Origin: Collinsella sp.
Lineage (GTDB): Bacteria; Actinomycetota; Coriobacteriia; Coriobacteriales; Coriobacteriaceae
NCBI GenBank assembly: GCA_022713905.1
Contig: JAIHTM010000213.1
Span: 1-8,037 of the forward strand
Length of the DNA: 8,037 bases
Reading direction: 5' to 3'
This document shows, in pieces, positions 1 through 6,361 of the stretch. Each line of letters starts with the position of its first letter. Position 1 is the first letter of the stretch. The notes beneath the pieces are model-generated. The model was not told the DNA's origin. It saw nothing but the letters and a program-made list of their open reading frames with translations, and ran no database searches. A program made the position numbers and the translations under genes.

Positions 1-2586
1 GAAGTCGTCAAAGCTCGATCCGCCGCGCGAACCGGAACCGCCGGTCGAGCGCGTATGCGAGCCAAACACCTTGCCGCCATACATATCCGAGCCCATGCCC
101 GAGCCAAAGGTGCCGTGACGGTCGCCGCGCTTCTCCCAGCCCGTACCCTCAAAACCGGCAGAGCCGATACCGCTAAACTCGATATCCTCAAACGGAATCT
201 CGTTGAGGAAGCGCGAGCGCGGGTTGGCAGAGGTCGAACCGTAGGTGCGACGTGTGGCCGCATAGGTCAAGAACAGTCGCTTACGGGCACGCGTGATGGC
301 AACGTAGGCCAGGCGACGCTCCTCCTCGAGCTTGCCCGGATCGTCACTACCGCCAAAGTCGTGCACGTGCGGGAAGATGCCCTCCTCCATGCCGGCCACG
401 AACACCGCGGGGAACTCCAGGCCCTTGGCGGAGTGGATGGTCATCATGGTGATGGCATGCGTCTCGCCGGCCAGGGAATCCAAGTCGGAGCGCAGGGCCA
501 GCCACTCCATGAGTGCCGGCAGCGCCTTGCAGGTGAGCGGACCGTAGGTGCGCTCGATCTCGTCGGCATGCACGGCGCCCGCCGGCAACTCCGTCGGCGC
601 GGCATACGCGTTGCCCGCGATGGCGGCGGCCAGGGCATCCTGCGGAGAAAGCGCCGGGGCCGCCAGGCTATCGAGCGGATTGGAACCCGCGGCATCACGC
701 GCGCCAACGAGCGCCTCAAACGAGGATGCCGGGGCAGACGGCCCCGGTTCAGGCGCAGGCGCGCTCACCACGACGGGCTCGGACTCGGCGCCGGCCGGTA
801 CATCGGCAACGCCAGCCGCGCGCAGCTCTTCCAAGCTCTCGAGCGTACCCTCGATATCCTCGTGCGTCTCTTCAAATTCGGCAGCAACGCCCAAGAATTC
901 CTGAATGTTCTCGGCGCGGCTCTCGGACTCCATGGTGCCCTCGGCGCGGAAGGCCTGCAGAAGGCCCGTCTTGTCGACGATCATCTCGACAACGTCCTTG
1001 AGCTCGCCGTCCATGCGGCGACCTTCGCGCACCAGCGACACAAAGCTCGACAGGCCGTTGCGGACCTTGGCGCTAAACATGCCGGTCTCGGCGCACGCGA
1101 TCTCGCAGGCCTGAAAGAACGAGCAGCGGTTGTCGCGCGCCAGCTGCTCGATCTTTTGGATCGAGGTGGAGCCGATGCCACGACGCGGCGTGTTGATGAC
1201 GCGTTTAACGCTCATCTCGTCGGCCGGGTTCACGATCATCTTGAGGTAGGCCATGACGTCGCGGATCTCGGCACGGTCGAAGAATCGCGTGCCGCCCACG
1301 ATCTTGTAGGGCACGCCCGCGCGCAGGAACATATCTTCGAGAATGCGCGACTGAGCGTTGGTGCGGTAGAACACGGCGATGTCGTCGTAGCTCGTGCCCT
1401 TGGCATGCAGCTTTTCGATCTCGCCGGCAATCCAGCGGCCCTCGTCGCGCTCGTCGCTCGCCTGGAAGGCCTGGATCTTCTCGCCGTCGCCCTCGGCCGT
1501 AAACAGGCGCTTGTCCTTGCGCTGCGAGTTGTGGCGCACCACGGCGTTGGCGGCGCTCAGGATATGGCCCGTAGAGCGATAGTTCTGCTCCAGCTTGACG
1601 GTCTTGCAGTCTTTAAAGTCCTTCTCAAAGTCCAGGATATTGGTGATGTCGGCGCCACGCCAGCTATAAATGGACTGGTCGTCGTCGCCCACGACCATGA
1701 GGTTTTGGTACTTGGCGGCCAGCAGGTTGGCGATCTCGTACTGGACGTGGTTGGTGTCCTGATACTCGTCGACGCTAATGTAGCGAAAGCGCTCTTGGTA
1801 CTTTTCGAGCACCTCGGGGCGGGTGCGCAGCAGCTCGAGCGCGCGCACGAGCAGGTCGTCAAAGTCCATCGCGTTGGCGGCGCGCAGGCGGCGCTCCAGC
1901 TCTAGGTAGACCTGCGCGGCCTTTTTGTCGTTGGGGCTGTCGGCGGATTTGAGCATGTCCTCGGGCCCGATCATGGCGTTTTTAGCCGAGCTGATCTTGC
2001 TGCGGATCATGTTGATGGGAAACTGCTTTTGTTCAATGCCGAGCGCCTGCATAATGTCACGCACCATGCGCTTTGAGTCGTCATCATCGTAGATGGTGAA
2101 CTGACCGGTGTAGCCCAGCAGGTCGGCGTCCTCGCGCAGCATGCGCACGCACATGGCATGGAAGGTGCACACCCACATGCCGCGGGTGCCGCTGGGGATG
2201 AGCGCTGCCAGACGCTCGCGCATCTCGGCCGCGGCCTTGTTGGTAAACGTGATGGCCAGGACCTGCCAGGGCTTAACGCCCAGGTCGCCAAGCATATGTG
2301 CGATGCGGAAGGTCAGGACGCGGGTCTTGCCCGAGCCGGCGCCGGCAAGGACCAGCAGCGGGCCCTCGGTGGTCAGGACCGCCTCGCGCTGAGCGGGGTT
2401 CAGGCTATCGATATCGACGAGCGGCTTGGCGGGTTTGGGCGCCGGAGCCGGGGCGTCGTAGATATCGAGCGGAACGAGCTCGGGTTCCGGCGCGGCGGGG
2501 GCGGTGTACGCATCGAGCGGCACGGGTTCCGGCGCGGGCGGCACGGGTACCGCAGTGTTCTTTTCCCAGGGCAGGGGCTGGGTCAT
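1..2586 (-). CDS. pcrA: UvrD/PcrA-type ATP-dependent DNA helicase (C-terminus cut by window edge)
   Basis: Superfamily 1A 3'-5' DNA helicase acting in nucleotide excision repair and in clearing RecA or replication blocks. The 862 visible codons read open to base 1. Motifs in order: Q-motif region LNPAQREAV (62-70), Walker A AGAGSGKT (81-88, Lys87), TFTNKAA (113-119), Walker B/DExx-type DEYQD (273-277), GDDDQSIYSWRGA (300-312), NYRST (335-339), TIHSAKGLEFP (715-725), GMEEGIFPH, and RRLAYVAITRA near 757-767. The family is usually about 720-750 residues. This protein is longer because of a 56-residue Pro/Glu/Ala-rich N-terminal extension and a roughly 100-residue low-complexity insert (about 582-685). 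The visible end is Gly/Ser-rich; the usual C-terminal Tudor-like tail would lie outside the window. The ATG follows GAGGAG (2593-2598) by 6 bases. Family call is firm; pcrA versus uvrD naming is convention. Confidence 0.96.
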   Translation of the reverse strand, partial: MTQPLPWEKNTAVPVPPAPEPVPLDAYTAPAAPEPELVPLDIYDAPAPAPKPAKPLVDIDSLNPAQREAVLTTEGPLLVLAGAGSGKTRVLTFRIAHMLGDLGVKPWQVLAITFTNKAAAEMRERLAALIPSGTRGMWVCTFHAMCVRMLREDADLLGYTGQFTIYDDDDSKRMVRDIMQALGIEQKQFPINMIRSKISSAKNAMIGPEDMLKSADSPNDKKAAQVYLELERRLRAANAMDFDDLLVRALELLRTRPEVLEKYQERFRYISVDEYQDTNHVQYEIANLLAAKYQNLMVVGDDDQSIYSWRGADITNILDFEKDFKDCKTVKLEQNYRSTGHILSAANAVVRHNSQRKDKRLFTAEGDGEKIQAFQASDERDEGRWIAGEIEKLHAKGTSYDDIAVFYRTNAQSRILEDMFLRAGVPYKIVGGTRFFDRAEIRDVMAYLKMIVNPADEMSVKRVINTPRRGIGSTSIQKIEQLARDNRCSFFQACEIACAETGMFSAKVRNGLSSFVSLVREGRRMDGELKDVVEMIVDKTGLLQAFRAEGTMESESRAENIQEFLGVAAEFEETHEDIEGTLESLEELRAAGVADVPAGAESEPVVVSAPAPEPGPSAPASSFEALVGARDAAGSNPLDSLAAPALSPQDALAAAIAGNAYAAPTELPAGAVHADEIERTYGPLTCKALPALMEWLALRSDLDSLAGETHAITMMTIHSAKGLEFPAVFVAGMEEGIFPHVHDFGGSDDPGKLEEERRLAYVAITRARKRLFLTYAATRRTYGSTSANPRSRFLNEIPFEDIEFSGIGSAGFEGTGWEKRGDRHGTFGSGMGSDMYGGKVFGSHTRSTGGSGSRGGSSFDDF

Positions 2587-2609
2587 GGGCGACTCCTCAT
2601 CTGACGGAC

Positions 2610-2630
2610 GGCGCGCCTGCGGGCAGCGCC
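2610..2630 (-). promoter_or_regulatory. Hairpin in the pcrA 5' leader
   Basis: Read on the minus strand, GGCGC-T-GCC-CGCA-GGC-GCGCC folds into an 8-bp GC stem with one bulged base and a 4-base loop. It sits about 11 bases upstream of the Shine-Dalgarno GAGGAG of pcrA. It could stabilise the mRNA end or modulate ribosome access. There is no T-tract, so it does not look like a terminator. The structure is seen in the sequence; any function is inferred. Confidence 0.4.
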
Positions 2631-2647
2631 ATAGTTTGAGCCGTACC

Positions 2648-2678
2648 AGTATACCGAGCCGCGCGGACACCGACGCAA
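2648..2678 (-). promoter_or_regulatory. Candidate pcrA promoter
   Basis: On the minus strand a good -10 hexamer TATACT (2648-2653) lies 19 bases downstream of a partial -35 TTGCGT (2673-2678). The implied start near 2641 would give a leader of about 55 bases before the pcrA ATG, including the 2610-2630 hairpin. The 19-base spacer is long, so the -35 assignment is weak. Confidence 0.35.
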
Positions 2679-2807
2679 ATCACACCACGACTCCGTGCGC
2701 CGCCATCAGGCACGCCCCAGCGGATTTGGCGCAATGGGGTCAAGTTAGTCTGCACCAATCTATTGACAATCACGAAACCGCCGATGTCATGGCAGCAGCC
2801 AGCGAGC
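2679..2807. other. Intergenic stretch between the pcrA promoter and the palindrome, no gene seen
   Basis: This is the unexplained middle of the 334-base pcrA-uppP gap. No reading frame here has a convincing ribosome site or recognisable product. A TTGACA-like hexamer occurs on the plus strand (2763-2768) and TTGTCA on the minus strand (2764-2769), but neither has a good -10 at the right distance. It is locally less GC-rich (2741-2790) than the flanking genes. I cannot assign it a role. Confidence 0.5.
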
Positions 2808-2903
2808 GGCGGCCAGAGCGAACAAATTGACATGAAAAGAGGGTGGCATAGACCTTTTGGTCATGCCGCCCTCTTTGAATGACAAGTTGTCGCTCTGGCC
2901 GCC
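2808..2903. terminator. 96-base nested palindrome, probable bidirectional terminator downstream of uppP
   Basis: The outer arms GGCGGCCAGAGCGA (2808-2821) and its exact complement (2890-2903) are 14 bp and perfect. Pairing then continues inward with a few mismatches (CAA/TTG, TTG/CAA, CAT/ATG). The core stem AAAGAGGG (2836-2843) pairs with CCCTCTTT (2869-2876), followed by one G-T wobble, GGCAT/ATGCC, and GACC/GGTC closing a TTTT loop (2855-2858), with A2850 bulged. On the minus strand the core is followed by CTTTTC, giving a Rho-independent-like end 17 bases past the uppP stop. The core alone suffices for a terminator; the long outer arms are unusual. It could alternatively be a copy of a dispersed palindromic repeat. 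Confidence 0.75.
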
Positions 2904-2920
2904 ACGCAGCGTCAACCAAG

Positions 2921-3901
2921 TTACAGGCCGAGCATCGGCTCCAGGACAAAGAAGTACGCGAGCACCACGATGCCCAGGATGATGCGGTAAACACCGAAGC
3001 ACTTAAAGTCGTGACGGCGGACGAAACCCATGAGCCACTTGATGGCGATGAGCGAAACCACAAAGGCCACAACACAGCCCACGCCCAAGATTGCGACCTC
3101 GTTGGCGCCGAACGTACCGCCCTTGATGAAGTACTTGACCAGTTTGAGCGCACTCGCGCCAAACATGACAGGGATGGCCAGGAAGAACGTAAACTTGGAC
3201 GCCACCGAACGCGTGCAGCCCAAAAGCAGGCCACCGATGATGGTAGAACCGGAACGAGACGTACCAGGCACCAGCGAAAGCACCTGGAAGCAGCCGATAC
3301 CCAGCGCAGTCTTCCAGCTCAGGTCCTCGAGCGTGGCGATGGAGCCAAAGTCCAGGCTATCGTCATCGCCCTCATCCTCAGCGGTAGCCGCGGCGGGCGC
3401 CGCAAAGTGCGCACCGGCGGGGCGTCCACCCGGCGCCACAGCACGAGAACCAAACGAACCGGCAAGAGCGGCCCGGTCGCGCTTGTTCGCGCGCCAGTTC
3501 TCAATCACGATAAACAGCACGCCGTACACAATGAGCGCCAACGCCACGACGGGAGCATTGTAGAAATGCTCCTCCATCCAGTCGTTGAGCGGCAGACCGA
3601 TCGCCGCGGCGGGAATGCAGCCGAGCACAATCTTGCCCCACAGCACCCAGGTGTCGCGACGGCCCTCCTTGCCCTTGCTGGGAGAAAACGGGTTAAGGTC
3701 GTAGAAGAACAGGACGCAGACGGCCAAAATGGCGCCAAGCTGAATCACGACCAAGAACATATTCCAGAACGTCTCGCTCACGTTCATCTTGACGAACTCG
3801 TCCACCAAGATCATGTGACCCGTCGACGAAACAGGCAGCCATTCGGTGATGCCCTCGACCAGGCCCATGAAGGCAGATTTTAGAAGCTCGATGATATCCA
3901 A
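2921..3901 (-). CDS. uppP: Undecaprenyl-diphosphate phosphatase (BacA/UppP family), TTG start
   Basis: Integral membrane enzyme that dephosphorylates undecaprenyl pyrophosphate to recycle the lipid carrier for peptidoglycan and wall polymers; over-supply gives bacitracin resistance. The 326-residue protein starts DIIELLKSAFMGLVEGITEW, as is typical of the family. Active-site features are Glu16 and Glu20 (EGITE), SSTGH (25-29) and PGTSRSG (212-218, Arg216). Hydrophobic segments lie near 44-66, 88-104, 116-134, 236-257, 266-288 and 302-323. Family members are usually about 270 residues; the excess is an Ala/Gly/Pro then Asp/Glu-rich cytoplasmic-loop insert at about 144-188. The TTG at 3901-3899 was chosen because GAGGGGGG (3907-3914) sits 5 bases upstream and the family N-terminus begins there. 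The next in-frame ATG (4150) would overlap usp and add 83 residues without family character. Confidence 0.95.
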   Translation of the reverse strand: MDIIELLKSAFMGLVEGITEWLPVSSTGHMILVDEFVKMNVSETFWNMFLVVIQLGAILAVCVLFFYDLNPFSPSKGKEGRRDTWVLWGKIVLGCIPAAAIGLPLNDWMEEHFYNAPVVALALIVYGVLFIVIENWRANKRDRAALAGSFGSRAVAPGGRPAGAHFAAPAAATAEDEGDDDSLDFGSIATLEDLSWKTALGIGCFQVLSLVPGTSRSGSTIIGGLLLGCTRSVASKFTFFLAIPVMFGASALKLVKYFIKGGTFGANEVAILGVGCVVAFVVSLIAIKWLMGFVRRHDFKCFGVYRIILGIVVLAYFFVLEPMLGL

Positions 3902-4001
3902 AGGGACCCCCTCGTTAGACACCCGCCGATATTGTTCTGCGGACGGTGCGGGCGATGTCCCATTATCAACCGTTGGCGGCGCGCCTGCGCCTACCCTTAC
4001 C

Positions 4002-4031
4002 AAAAAACTCGCCCGTTCACAGAATTGCGAG
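4002..4031 (-). terminator. Terminator-like hairpin with T6 in the uppP leader (possible attenuator)
   Basis: Read on the minus strand, CTCGC (4031-4027) and GCGAG (4012-4008) form a 5-bp stem with a 14-base loop, followed directly by TTTTTT (4007-4002). It lies about 100 bases upstream of the uppP TTG. No minus-strand gene lies between it and the divergent usp gene. If real, it would end or attenuate uppP leader transcription. The stem is short, so the call is tentative. Confidence 0.3.
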
Positions 4032-4038
4032 CGGTCAA

Positions 4039-4059
4039 ACCCAAATCCTTGGGTATAAC
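4039..4059 (+). promoter_or_regulatory. Candidate usp -10 overlapping a small palindrome
   Basis: TATAAC (4054-4059, five of six to TATAAT) could serve usp, with a start near 4066 and a leader of about 83 bases. No good -35 is present (CGGTCA at a 16-base spacing is the best), which would fit activator dependence. The spacer holds ACCCAA-ATCC-TTGGGT (4039-4054), a perfect 6-bp dyad that could be a regulator site. The element also overlaps the -10 of the candidate minus-strand uppP promoter, so the two would compete. A further leader hairpin, CGCACG/CGTGCG (4107-4112, 4124-4129), ends 7 bases before the usp ribosome site. Confidence 0.4.
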
Positions 4060-4080
4060 TGCAACAAGATAAAGTGTCCG
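4052..4080 (-). promoter_or_regulatory. Candidate uppP promoter
   Basis: Minus strand: CGGACA (4080-4075, four of six to TTGACA), a 17-base spacer, then TATACC (4057-4052, four of six). Transcription would start near 4045 and give a leader of about 145 bases containing the T6 hairpin at 4002-4031. The match is moderate only, but the spacing is ideal. Confidence 0.35.
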
Positions 4081-4148
4081 GCGGCCACGCATCCGCGCCC
4101 GCCCGACGCACGAGCCCCACGCCCGTGCGATAGACCAAGGAGGAAACC

Positions 4149-4586
4149 ATGAACGAGGGCTACACCAAGGTATTTGTTTCACTCGACGGTACTGAGCAGC
4201 AGGATTTTGTGCTCGCACGCGCCATCAAGGTCGCCGCGAACAACGGCGCCAAGCTGATTATCGGCCACGTTATCGATTCCACGGCACTCGAGAGCGCCGG
4301 TTCATATCCAGTCGATCTGGTCAACGGCCTAGAGGAGGCATTTAAGAACTCCATCGCCAAGCAGCTCGAAGAGGCCAAGGCCAATCCCGACATTCCCGAG
4401 GTCGAGGTCATGATTCGCACCGGCCGCATTCGTGAGACGCTCAAGGATGAGATGCTCGACGTGGTCAAGCCCGATCTGGTGCTCTGCGGCGCACGCGGCC
4501 TGTCCTCAATTAAGTACGCGCTACTGGGCTCGATTTCGACGTTCCTGCTGCGCAATACGGACTGCGACATCTTGGTCGTAAAGTAG
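4149..4586 (+). CDS. Universal stress protein, ATP-binding type (UspA superfamily)
   Basis: A single 145-residue Usp domain, predicted cytoplasmic, of the kind that binds ATP and supports survival under starvation, anaerobiosis or other stress; the specific partner is unknown. Evidence: N-terminal beta strand VFVSLDGTEQ with Asp13 in the usual nucleotide-contact position, the IIGHVID strand (37-43), and the C-terminal signature G-2X-G-9X-G-S at Gly114, Gly117, Gly127, Ser128, which marks ATP-binding members rather than the UspA subtype. It ends ILVVK, as most of the family do. The start is well supported by AAGGAGG (4137-4143) 5 bases before the ATG. It is the only plus-strand gene here, divergent from uppP and convergent with hipA. 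Confidence 0.95.
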   Translation: MNEGYTKVFVSLDGTEQQDFVLARAIKVAANNGAKLIIGHVIDSTALESAGSYPVDLVNGLEEAFKNSIAKQLEEAKANPDIPEVEVMIRTGRIRETLKDEMLDVVKPDLVLCGARGLSSIKYALLGSISTFLLRNTDCDILVVK

Positions 4587-4599
4587 CGTTGCTCCCACC

Positions 4600-4692
4600 G
4601 GCCGCGGGGCCTGCGGGGTTTCCACAGGCACGTCCTCGCCGCTTCGCGGCTGCGGGATGTGCCCTTAGGAAACCCCTCCCGGCCTCGCGGCC
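4600..4692. terminator. Nested GC-rich palindrome between convergent usp and hipA
   Basis: The outer arms GGCCGCGGGGCC (4600-4611) and GGCCTCGCGGCC (4681-4692) pair over 12 bp with one wobble. A second stem is GGGGTTTCC (4615-4623) with GGAAACCCC (4668-4676), then GGCAC/GTGCC (4627-4631, 4659-4663), and an inner hairpin GCCGC-TTC-GCGGC (4638-4650). It starts 13 bases after the usp stop and ends 9 bases before the hipA stop, so it fits a shared bidirectional terminator. No T-tract follows on either side. It may act as an mRNA 3' stabiliser or a Rho-assisted end, or be a repeat element. Confidence 0.6.
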
Positions 4693-4701
4693 TTCGCAGC
4701 C

Positions 4702-5982
4702 TTACTTCAGCGAGTTGTCTGATAGAAAAATGGCGTGGTCGAACATTACCTCCGCTTCGGGAAAACCCTCTTCTTTGAGACCGCGCGCGGCGTCTCTTAG
4801 CGCGTCTGGAACCTCATTGCAGGTATCAGCAATCATTCCGGCGACAATTCCCCCGGGCAAACCCGCCCCAATCATTTGGCTCATCACCGACCCGCGCGTT
4901 ACTTCGTCAATCTTGCGGCTCCCACCAAACGAGACGCCCATCTCACGAACGAGACTGGGGTAAACCGTTGTGCACAGCACGTCATAGAGCGGCGCCAACC
5001 TCACCTGCTTCCAACTTTCGTCCCATACGAGCGACCAGTTCTTTAGATGGTTATCACAGTTACCTACGGCATAGTCGAACAGCTGGTTATAGCCGACAAG
5101 GAACCTGTCCTCCATTTGATTCGTCGACGCCCTTCGCACCGCATCGACGATAAGCCCCAGGTAATTGACGCCCGTCGGCTCATATTTAAGCTCACGCGAG
5201 ACGCCCTTGGCCTGACAAACATCTTCCTGATGCAAACGGTATGGAATTGGCAATCCGTCAACCGAGCGTCCGGCATCAGACGTTACTCGGTCAAATCGCT
5301 TCACGGCGATAATTGGCTCGGCATCCTCAACTCGGATAAGAAAACACTCTTCGGCCGATAGGTCCATCAGAGAGGCGGCTCTCACGCACATCGCTTCGCA
5401 CACTGTCTCGCCCGGGAACGTTTTCGACCCCGCCTTGAGAATGTGCGTGGATGGAGCCGCTCCATGAGGCAGGTACCATCCACCACATGGGTCATCGCCC
5501 GTATGGTAGAGACCGATCTTCGCCTGAGCACCTGCAAGGGAGATTCGACTCTCTAGCGCTAAATCAAAAGCAACCTCCGCCGGTGCGTATGCCAGCCCGC
5601 TTAGCTGTTCCGCACCTATCTCTTCATAGTCCATTTCGAGGCTGTCGCCCGAAGGCTCTCGCGTCAGAACCAGGGCGCCGACGGGTTCATCGCGGACCAA
5701 ATCGAGTACCTTGAAGTAATCTCCGCGTTCCGCTCGCGCCCTTTTCTCGAGGTCCCTGTTGAGCTGCCCCTCCGGAATGATGCCGGAGAAAAAGGAACCC
5801 GTTGCATCCGGACTAAATGTCTCGGCCGTCAACGGCAGCGAGATCGAAATCGGCGCCGCATCACCGCTCTCGAGATATTTGGGGCTATAGGTGAATATCG
5901 GAAACCCCGCATTTTCCTCCAATATGCCGACCAGCTGGTAAGACCCATTAAACTCACGGTGAACGAACAGCGTGCCATCCAT
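4702..5982 (-). CDS. hipA: HipA-family serine/threonine kinase toxin
   Basis: HipA kinases phosphorylate translation factors (GltX in Escherichia coli), stall growth and promote persistence; their antitoxin HipB binds HipA and the promoter. At 426 residues it is close to E. coli HipA (440). N-terminal subdomain: SISLPLT (46-52), FFSGIIPEGQLNR (64-76). Ser148 in RISLAGAQAK (146-155) matches the autophosphorylated Ser150 region. HILK (180-183) supplies the ATP-binding Lys183; AVKRFDR (226-232), RLHQEDVCQA (249-258), catalytic loop GNCDNHLKN (307-315, Asp310) and LAPLYDV (329-335, metal-ligand Asp334) follow. All expected kinase residues are present, so it looks active. The start overlaps the hipB stop as TAATG, with GAGGGGGAAG just upstream, implying translational coupling. 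The target in this host cannot be read from sequence. Confidence 0.95.
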   Translation of the reverse strand: MDGTLFVHREFNGSYQLVGILEENAGFPIFTYSPKYLESGDAAPISISLPLTAETFSPDATGSFFSGIIPEGQLNRDLEKRARAERGDYFKVLDLVRDEPVGALVLTREPSGDSLEMDYEEIGAEQLSGLAYAPAEVAFDLALESRISLAGAQAKIGLYHTGDDPCGGWYLPHGAAPSTHILKAGSKTFPGETVCEAMCVRAASLMDLSAEECFLIRVEDAEPIIAVKRFDRVTSDAGRSVDGLPIPYRLHQEDVCQAKGVSRELKYEPTGVNYLGLIVDAVRRASTNQMEDRFLVGYNQLFDYAVGNCDNHLKNWSLVWDESWKQVRLAPLYDVLCTTVYPSLVREMGVSFGGSRKIDEVTRGSVMSQMIGAGLPGGIVAGMIADTCNEVPDALRDAARGLKEEGFPEAEVMFDHAIFLSDNSLK

Positions 5983-6272
5983 TACTTCCCCCTCACCTTC
6001 AGAATAAAATCAATATCCACGATGGAGGCGTAATCGAAAATGACACCAATTCCGACCGTTGTCCGCCCCCGTTCGATATCACCGATCACACGAAGGCTGC
6101 GACCCGTCATAGTCGCGACGTCACGTTGAGTCAAGCCGAGCTCACGCCTTCTGAGCCTAAGGGCCTTCCCTATCTCGGCGGGATCGAAAACCGTGCGCTC
6201 CGAGAAAGCGACTTCCGACGGTTTGAGCTTGATGCGCCCATCCAGCTTTTTAATCGTTGTCACCGTTCTCAT
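5982..6272 (-). CDS. hipB: HipB-like antitoxin, XRE-family helix-turn-helix
   Basis: Antitoxin and autorepressor of the downstream HipA kinase. Of 96 residues, about 34-87 form an XRE/Cro-type HTH: IGKALRLRRRELGLTQRDVA, then GRSLRVIGDIERGR (57-70), with Thr48-Gln49 and IERGR as hallmark positions. The first 30 residues (VTTIKKLDGRIKLKPSE and on) are an extension not seen in the 88-residue E. coli HipB layout. The ATG at 6272 has GGAGG (6277-6281) 4 bases upstream. An upstream in-frame ATG at 6332 would lie inside the operator region and lacks a ribosome site, so it was not used. The gene overlaps hipA by one base (TAATG). Operator copies lie directly upstream, consistent with autoregulation. 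Confidence 0.92.
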   Translation of the reverse strand: MRTVTTIKKLDGRIKLKPSEVAFSERTVFDPAEIGKALRLRRRELGLTQRDVATMTGRSLRVIGDIERGRTTVGIGVIFDYASIVDIDFILKVRGK

Positions 6273-6283
6273 GACGCCTCCAT

Positions 6284-6307
6284 CTATATTCCTGTTCGTG
6301 AACATAG
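6284..6307. promoter_or_regulatory. HipB operator copy 1 (promoter-proximal)
   Basis: CTATATTC-N8-GAACATAG, a 24-base dyad with one half-site mismatch. It lies between the candidate -10 and the hipB ribosome site, so bound protein would block initiation. The half-site plus N8 plus half-site layout matches that known for E. coli HipB (TATCC-N8-GGATA), with a different half-site. Confidence 0.8.
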
Positions 6308-6311
6308 TATA
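6306..6311 (-). promoter_or_regulatory. Candidate hipBA -10 element
   Basis: TATACT on the minus strand (four to five of six to consensus), touching the edge of operator 1 and the gap before operator 2. Transcription would start near 6299 and give a 27-base leader. The -35 is not recognisable; the expected place falls in operator 2, so that site could occlude it. Confidence 0.45.
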
Positions 6312-6322
6312 AACCTGTAGCA

Positions 6323-6346
6323 CTATGTTCATGTACGGGAATATAG
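6323..6346. promoter_or_regulatory. HipB operator copy 2
   Basis: CTATGTTC-N8-GAATATAG, a 24-base dyad whose start lies exactly 39 bases from copy 1. It covers the expected -35 region of the hipBA promoter. It matches copy 1 read in reverse at most positions, including G and C positions inside the N8 spacer. Confidence 0.8.
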
Positions 6347-6361
6347 CGTTGACTACATTAG

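Noticed and set aside
55..1905. 616-codon plus-strand open frame
   Set aside because: It is antisense to the pcrA frame, whose motifs are all in place on the minus strand. The protein is Ala/Arg/Leu/His-rich with no recognisable domain; long antisense frames are expected at this GC content.
2597..2833. 78-codon minus-strand frame in the pcrA-uppP gap, considered as a small gene or transposase remnant
   Set aside because: No ribosome site at its start and no conserved motif; the terminal part is just the pcrA leader. I could not support an insertion sequence remnant.
2879..3883. 334-codon plus-strand open frame
   Set aside because: Mirror of uppP. Its composition (Arg, His, Gln-rich) and lack of a ribosome site mark it as a shadow.
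3902..4150. ATG-started N-terminal extension of UppP (83 residues)
   Set aside because: It would overlap the usp start, has no family character, and the TTG with GAGGGGGG 5 bases upstream gives the normal UppP N-terminus.
6273..6332. Upstream ATG of hipB (20 extra residues)
   Set aside because: It reads through operator copies 1 and 2 and the -10, with no ribosome site; the ATG at 6272 has GGAGG at proper spacing.
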